From contig JAUXTN010000067.1 of assembly GCA_030684355.1 (NCBI GenBank), forward strand, positions 62,001-126,000: 64,000 bases of DNA, read 5' to 3'. Below the pieces are notes generated by a model that ran no database searches, had not been told where the DNA came from, and was given only the letters and a program-made list of their open reading frames with translations. Below are positions 61,703-64,000 of this stretch, piece by piece (the first letter of the stretch is position 1; each line of letters opens with the position of its first letter). Position numbers and translations under genes: made by a program. Origin of the DNA: Pseudomonadota bacterium. GTDB lineage: Bacteria; Myxococcota_A; UBA796; SXON01.

Positions 61703-63046
61703 ATGGCAAAGCCCACCGTCGGCGCGCTCACTGGCTTCCCCGAGTGGCTCCCGCACCAGCGCATGGTCGAGCAGGAGCTGATGGACCGCATCCGGCGCCG
61801 CTACGAGCTGCACGGCTACGTCCCGGTTGAGACCCGCTCCGTCGAGCCCTTGGAGACGCTCCTGAAGAAGGGCGCCACCGACAAGGAGATCTACGTCCTC
61901 CGCCGCCTCCACGCCGAGGAGGAGGCGGACTCGAGCGGCCTCGGCCTGCACTTCGACCTCACGATCCCGTTCGCGCGCTACGTCCAGCAGTTCAAGAACG
62001 ACCTCACGTTCCCGTTCAAGCGCTACCAGATCCAGCGCGTGTGGCGCGGCGAGCGCCCGCAGGACGGGCGGTTCCGCGAGTTCTACCAGGCGGACGCCGA
62101 CGTCATCGGCATGAACAACCTGCCCGTGTGGTGGGACGTCGAGATGACGATGCTCATGCGCGAGGTCCTCGACGACCTCCCCATCCCCACCGTGTCCATC
62201 CAGGTGAACAACCGGAAGATCCTCGAAGGGTTCTACCGCGCGCTCGGCATCGCCGACCTCTCCGCGACCCTCCGCACGATGGACAAGCTCGACAAGCTCG
62301 GGCCCGCGAAGACCCTCGCGGAGCTCGAGGCCGTCAACGGGCTCTCCGGTGCGGCGGCGCAACGGTGCCTCGATCTCGCCAGCATCTCCGGCTCCGACCT
62401 CGACGTGCTGCGTCGCATCGAGGCCCTCGGCTACACCGATCCGCTCCTGCAGGAGGGCCTCTCCGAGATGGAGCTCGTCCTCCGCGAGACCGCCTCGTTG
62501 CCCGCCGGCCGCGTCGTCGCCAACCTGCGCATCGCGCGCGGGCTCGACTACTACACCGGCGTTGTCTACGAGGGCGTGATGGAGGGCCACGAGCAGCTCG
62601 GCAGCGTCTGCTCCGGCGGCCGCTACGACAACCTCGCCTCGGTCGGCAAGGACAAGCTGCCGGGCATCGGCGTGTCGATCGGCCTCTCGCGCATCCTCGG
62701 TCGCCTCTTCGGCCGCGACAAGCTGTCCATGTCACGCAAGTCGCCCACCTGCGTGCTCGTCGCGCTCGCGACGGAGGAGACCCGCTCCGACGCCCGCGCC
62801 GCCGCCGAGGCCCTGCGCAACCGCGGCATCGCGACCGAGGTGTTCGACCGCCCGCTGAAGTGGGGCGACCAGATCAAGTACGCCGACGCCAAGGGCATCC
62901 CCTACGTCTGGTTCCCGGCCGGCGGGGAGCGCGCCGAGCACGAGGTCCGCGACTTGCGGACGCGGTCGCAGAGCGCGGTGGATCTTGCGACGTGGGCGCC
63001 GGAGGAGAGCGTGCTCCGGCCGGCGATCGTGCGGACGGAGGGCTAG
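61703..63046 (+). CDS. hisS: Histidine--tRNA ligase
   Basis: 447 residues from ATG 61703. Class II motif 2 region: IQRVWRGERPQDGRFREFYQ; histidine loop RGLDYYTGVVYE; motif 3 region GIGVSIGLSRILGRL, and GSVCSGGRYDNL. The C-terminal anticodon domain runs from about 350 (PTCVLVALATEETRS). The sequence near FHFDLTIPFARYV resembles the longer HisRS subgroup. It charges tRNA-His. Confidence 0.93.
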   Translation: MAKPTVGALTGFPEWLPHQRMVEQELMDRIRRRYELHGYVPVETRSVEPLETLLKKGATDKEIYVLRRLHAEEEADSSGLGLHFDLTIPFARYVQQFKNDLTFPFKRYQIQRVWRGERPQDGRFREFYQADADVIGMNNLPVWWDVEMTMLMREVLDDLPIPTVSIQVNNRKILEGFYRALGIADLSATLRTMDKLDKLGPAKTLAELEAVNGLSGAAAQRCLDLASISGSDLDVLRRIEALGYTDPLLQEGLSEMELVLRETASLPAGRVVANLRIARGLDYYTGVVYEGVMEGHEQLGSVCSGGRYDNLASVGKDKLPGIGVSIGLSRILGRLFGRDKLSMSRKSPTCVLVALATEETRSDARAAAEALRNRGIATEVFDRPLKWGDQIKYADAKGIPYVWFPAGGERAEHEVRDLRTRSQSAVDLATWAPEESVLRPAIVRTEG

Positions 63047-63061
63047 TCCGGCTGGGCGCGT

Positions 63062-63081
63062 CCCCCGCGCGGACGCGGGGG
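63062..63081 (+). terminator. Hairpin after hisS
   Basis: CCCCCGCG-CGGA-CGCGGGGG forms an 8-bp perfect stem 15 nt after the hisS stop. No T-run follows. Confidence 0.6.
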
Positions 63082-63094
63082 GGCGGCCAGGGGA

Positions 63095-63220
63095 GGGGTC
63101 AGACCCTGCAGTCTGACACCTGCAACGGGCGAACGCCGGGATTCGACCGTTCGAAGAAGTGTCAAACTGCAGTGCCTGACCCCCTTCGTTTGACCCCCTT
63201 CGTTCATGACCCCCTTCGTT
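63095..63220. repeat. Palindromic element with triple TGACCCCCTTCGTT tail
   Basis: The left arm GGGGTCAGACCCTGCAGTCT and on (63095-63121) is inverted at 63158-63184 (AGTGTCAAACTGCAGTGCCT and on), giving a long imperfect stem. TGACCCCCTTCGTT then occurs three times, at 63177, 63191 and 63207. The form is like REP/MITE-type dispersed elements; a genome-wide search would tell. Confidence 0.75.
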
Positions 63221-63273
63221 CAACGGCGCACGCCGAACGCCGCGCGCGGCGCCGACCGTGCGATAACGCCGGC

Positions 63274-64000
63274 ATGTCCCGCCTCGACACCCTCCTCGAC
63301 CGCGCCGCCGCGCGCTTCCCCGACCATGGCATCACGTTTGTGGGGGGCGGCGCCGTCACCTGGCCCGTGCTGCGCGACGCGGCCGCACGGGTGGCCGGGG
63401 CCGCCTGGGCGGACGGGGTGCGGCCGGGGGTGCCGGTGCTGGTCCTCGTCGCGGACCCCGAAGCGTTCGTGCCCGTGTTCTGGGGGCTCGTGCAGCTCGG
63501 GGCCATCGTGGTGCCGCTCGCGCCGCCTCGCGCCGCCTCGGCCGCGGAGGTTGCCCGGATCGGGCGCGTCCACGCGCAGCTCGGTGGCCCGGTGGTGTCC
63601 GATCTGCCCGTGCCCGGCGCGTTCGACGCCGCGGCGTGGCGCGCGGGGCCCCCGCGGGAGGCGCGCGGCGGCGGCGACATCGCCCTCCTCCAGTTCTCGT
63701 CGGGGAGCACCCGGGAGCCCAAGGGCGTCGTGCTCACCCACGCCAACCTGCTCGCGAACGTCGCGCAACTCCAGGCGCGGCTGCCGCTCGGGGCCGACAA
63801 CGTCGACGTGGCGTGGATGCCGTTCTTCCACGACATGGGCCTCATCGGCTCGCACCTCTACCCGCTGGCGGTCGGCATGCGGCAGGTGCGCATGCGGCCC
63901 GAGGTGGCGATGGGCGATCCGCTCGTGTGGCTGCGTGCCGTCGAGGAGTACGGCGCCACCACCACCGCCGCGACCAACACCGCGCTCGCGCGCGCGAACC
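63274..64000 (+). CDS. Acyl-AMP ligase / AMP-binding enzyme (3' partial)
   Basis: The frame starts MSRLDTLLDRAAARFPDHG at ATG 63274 and runs off the window after 242 residues. FSSGSTREPKGVVLTHANLL is the adenylate-forming P-loop, and VAWMPFFHDMGLIGSHLYPL is the WxPxxHDMGLI segment characteristic of fatty acyl-AMP ligases. It would activate a fatty acid for a polyketide or lipopeptide enzyme. The downstream partner genes lie outside the window. Confidence 0.9.
   Translation, partial: MSRLDTLLDRAAARFPDHGITFVGGGAVTWPVLRDAAARVAGAAWADGVRPGVPVLVLVADPEAFVPVFWGLVQLGAIVVPLAPPRAASAAEVARIGRVHAQLGGPVVSDLPVPGAFDAAAWRAGPPREARGGGDIALLQFSSGSTREPKGVVLTHANLLANVAQLQARLPLGADNVDVAWMPFFHDMGLIGSHLYPLAVGMRQVRMRPEVAMGDPLVWLRAVEEYGATTTAATNTALARAN

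Noticed and set aside
59443..61830. 795-codon frame opposite the SelD fusion
   Set aside because: Shadow; SelD and flavoprotein motifs are on the minus strand.
1..64000. CRISPR array or insertion sequence
   Set aside because: No evenly spaced repeats with unique spacers and no transposase motifs were seen; the phased array near 16.2 kb has a 10-bp period and is far too short.

Overview
The window comes from a very GC-rich bacterium. Exported lipoproteins with a von Willebrand A domain, MopE-like Asp/Cys repeats and FG-GAP propeller repeats, KGG-repeat stress proteins, and a Rickettsia/archaeal-type valyl-tRNA synthetase suggest a Myxococcota-like (deltaproteobacterial) genome. This placement rests on gene content read by eye, not on a phylogeny.

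Left chromosomal part (1-12.9 kb): a lipoprotein/rhodanese operon, two START/SRPBCC-type proteins, a 1033-residue FG-GAP lipoprotein, valS, a spermidine-synthase-like methyltransferase, two KGG stress proteins, a small lipoprotein, and the tmRNA gene ssrA (12564-12932; predicted tag ANNSNHFSEALAA).

Genomic island (about 12.9-44.3 kb): ssrA is the insertion site. The last 19 bases of tmRNA (12914-12932) recur exactly at 44293-44311. A strong hairpin that looks like the displaced ssrA terminator follows directly. A tyrosine integrase lies against the tmRNA end and its reading frame runs into it. A small regulatory block (coiled-coil protein, HTH protein, divergent XRE regulator) comes next. Then about 20 kb of tightly packed genes run rightward, most overlapping by 4 nt. 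They encode an SNF2-type helicase, DUF1016/YhcG nuclease, DUF4391 protein, type III Mod methyltransferase, type III Res, a RloC-like ATPase with zinc hook and an apparent anticodon-nuclease triad, a sigma-factor-like protein, two unrecognised proteins, and a large NACHT ATPase carrying a Lon-like (S16) Ser/Lys protease domain at its N-terminal side and a repeat-rich C-terminal part. Facing it is a four-gene leftward operon: HAD hydrolase, SIR2-domain protein, NUDIX-like/AAA ATPase fusion and an SDR epimerase. Both blocks look like antiphage modules. The sigma-like/NACHT-protease unit and the SIR2/NUDIX-ATPase unit are the two best candidates for undescribed systems.

Several island genes (integrase, NACHT protein, a small gene near 37 kb, another near 43.5 kb) are split between reading frames. 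I saw no such breaks outside the island. This could be island decay or local sequence error.

Right chromosomal part (44.3-64 kb): a probable PD-(D/E)XK nuclease, an arylsulfotransferase-like lipoprotein, an OmpA-like lipoprotein, RNase D, YaeQ plus a helix-hairpin-helix protein, a surface-glycan cluster (GT4, pyruvyltransferase-methyltransferase fusion, GT2), hemerythrin, DUF547, an NADH-dehydrogenase-like/SelD fusion, hisS, a palindromic repeat element, and the start of an acyl-AMP ligase cut off by the right edge.
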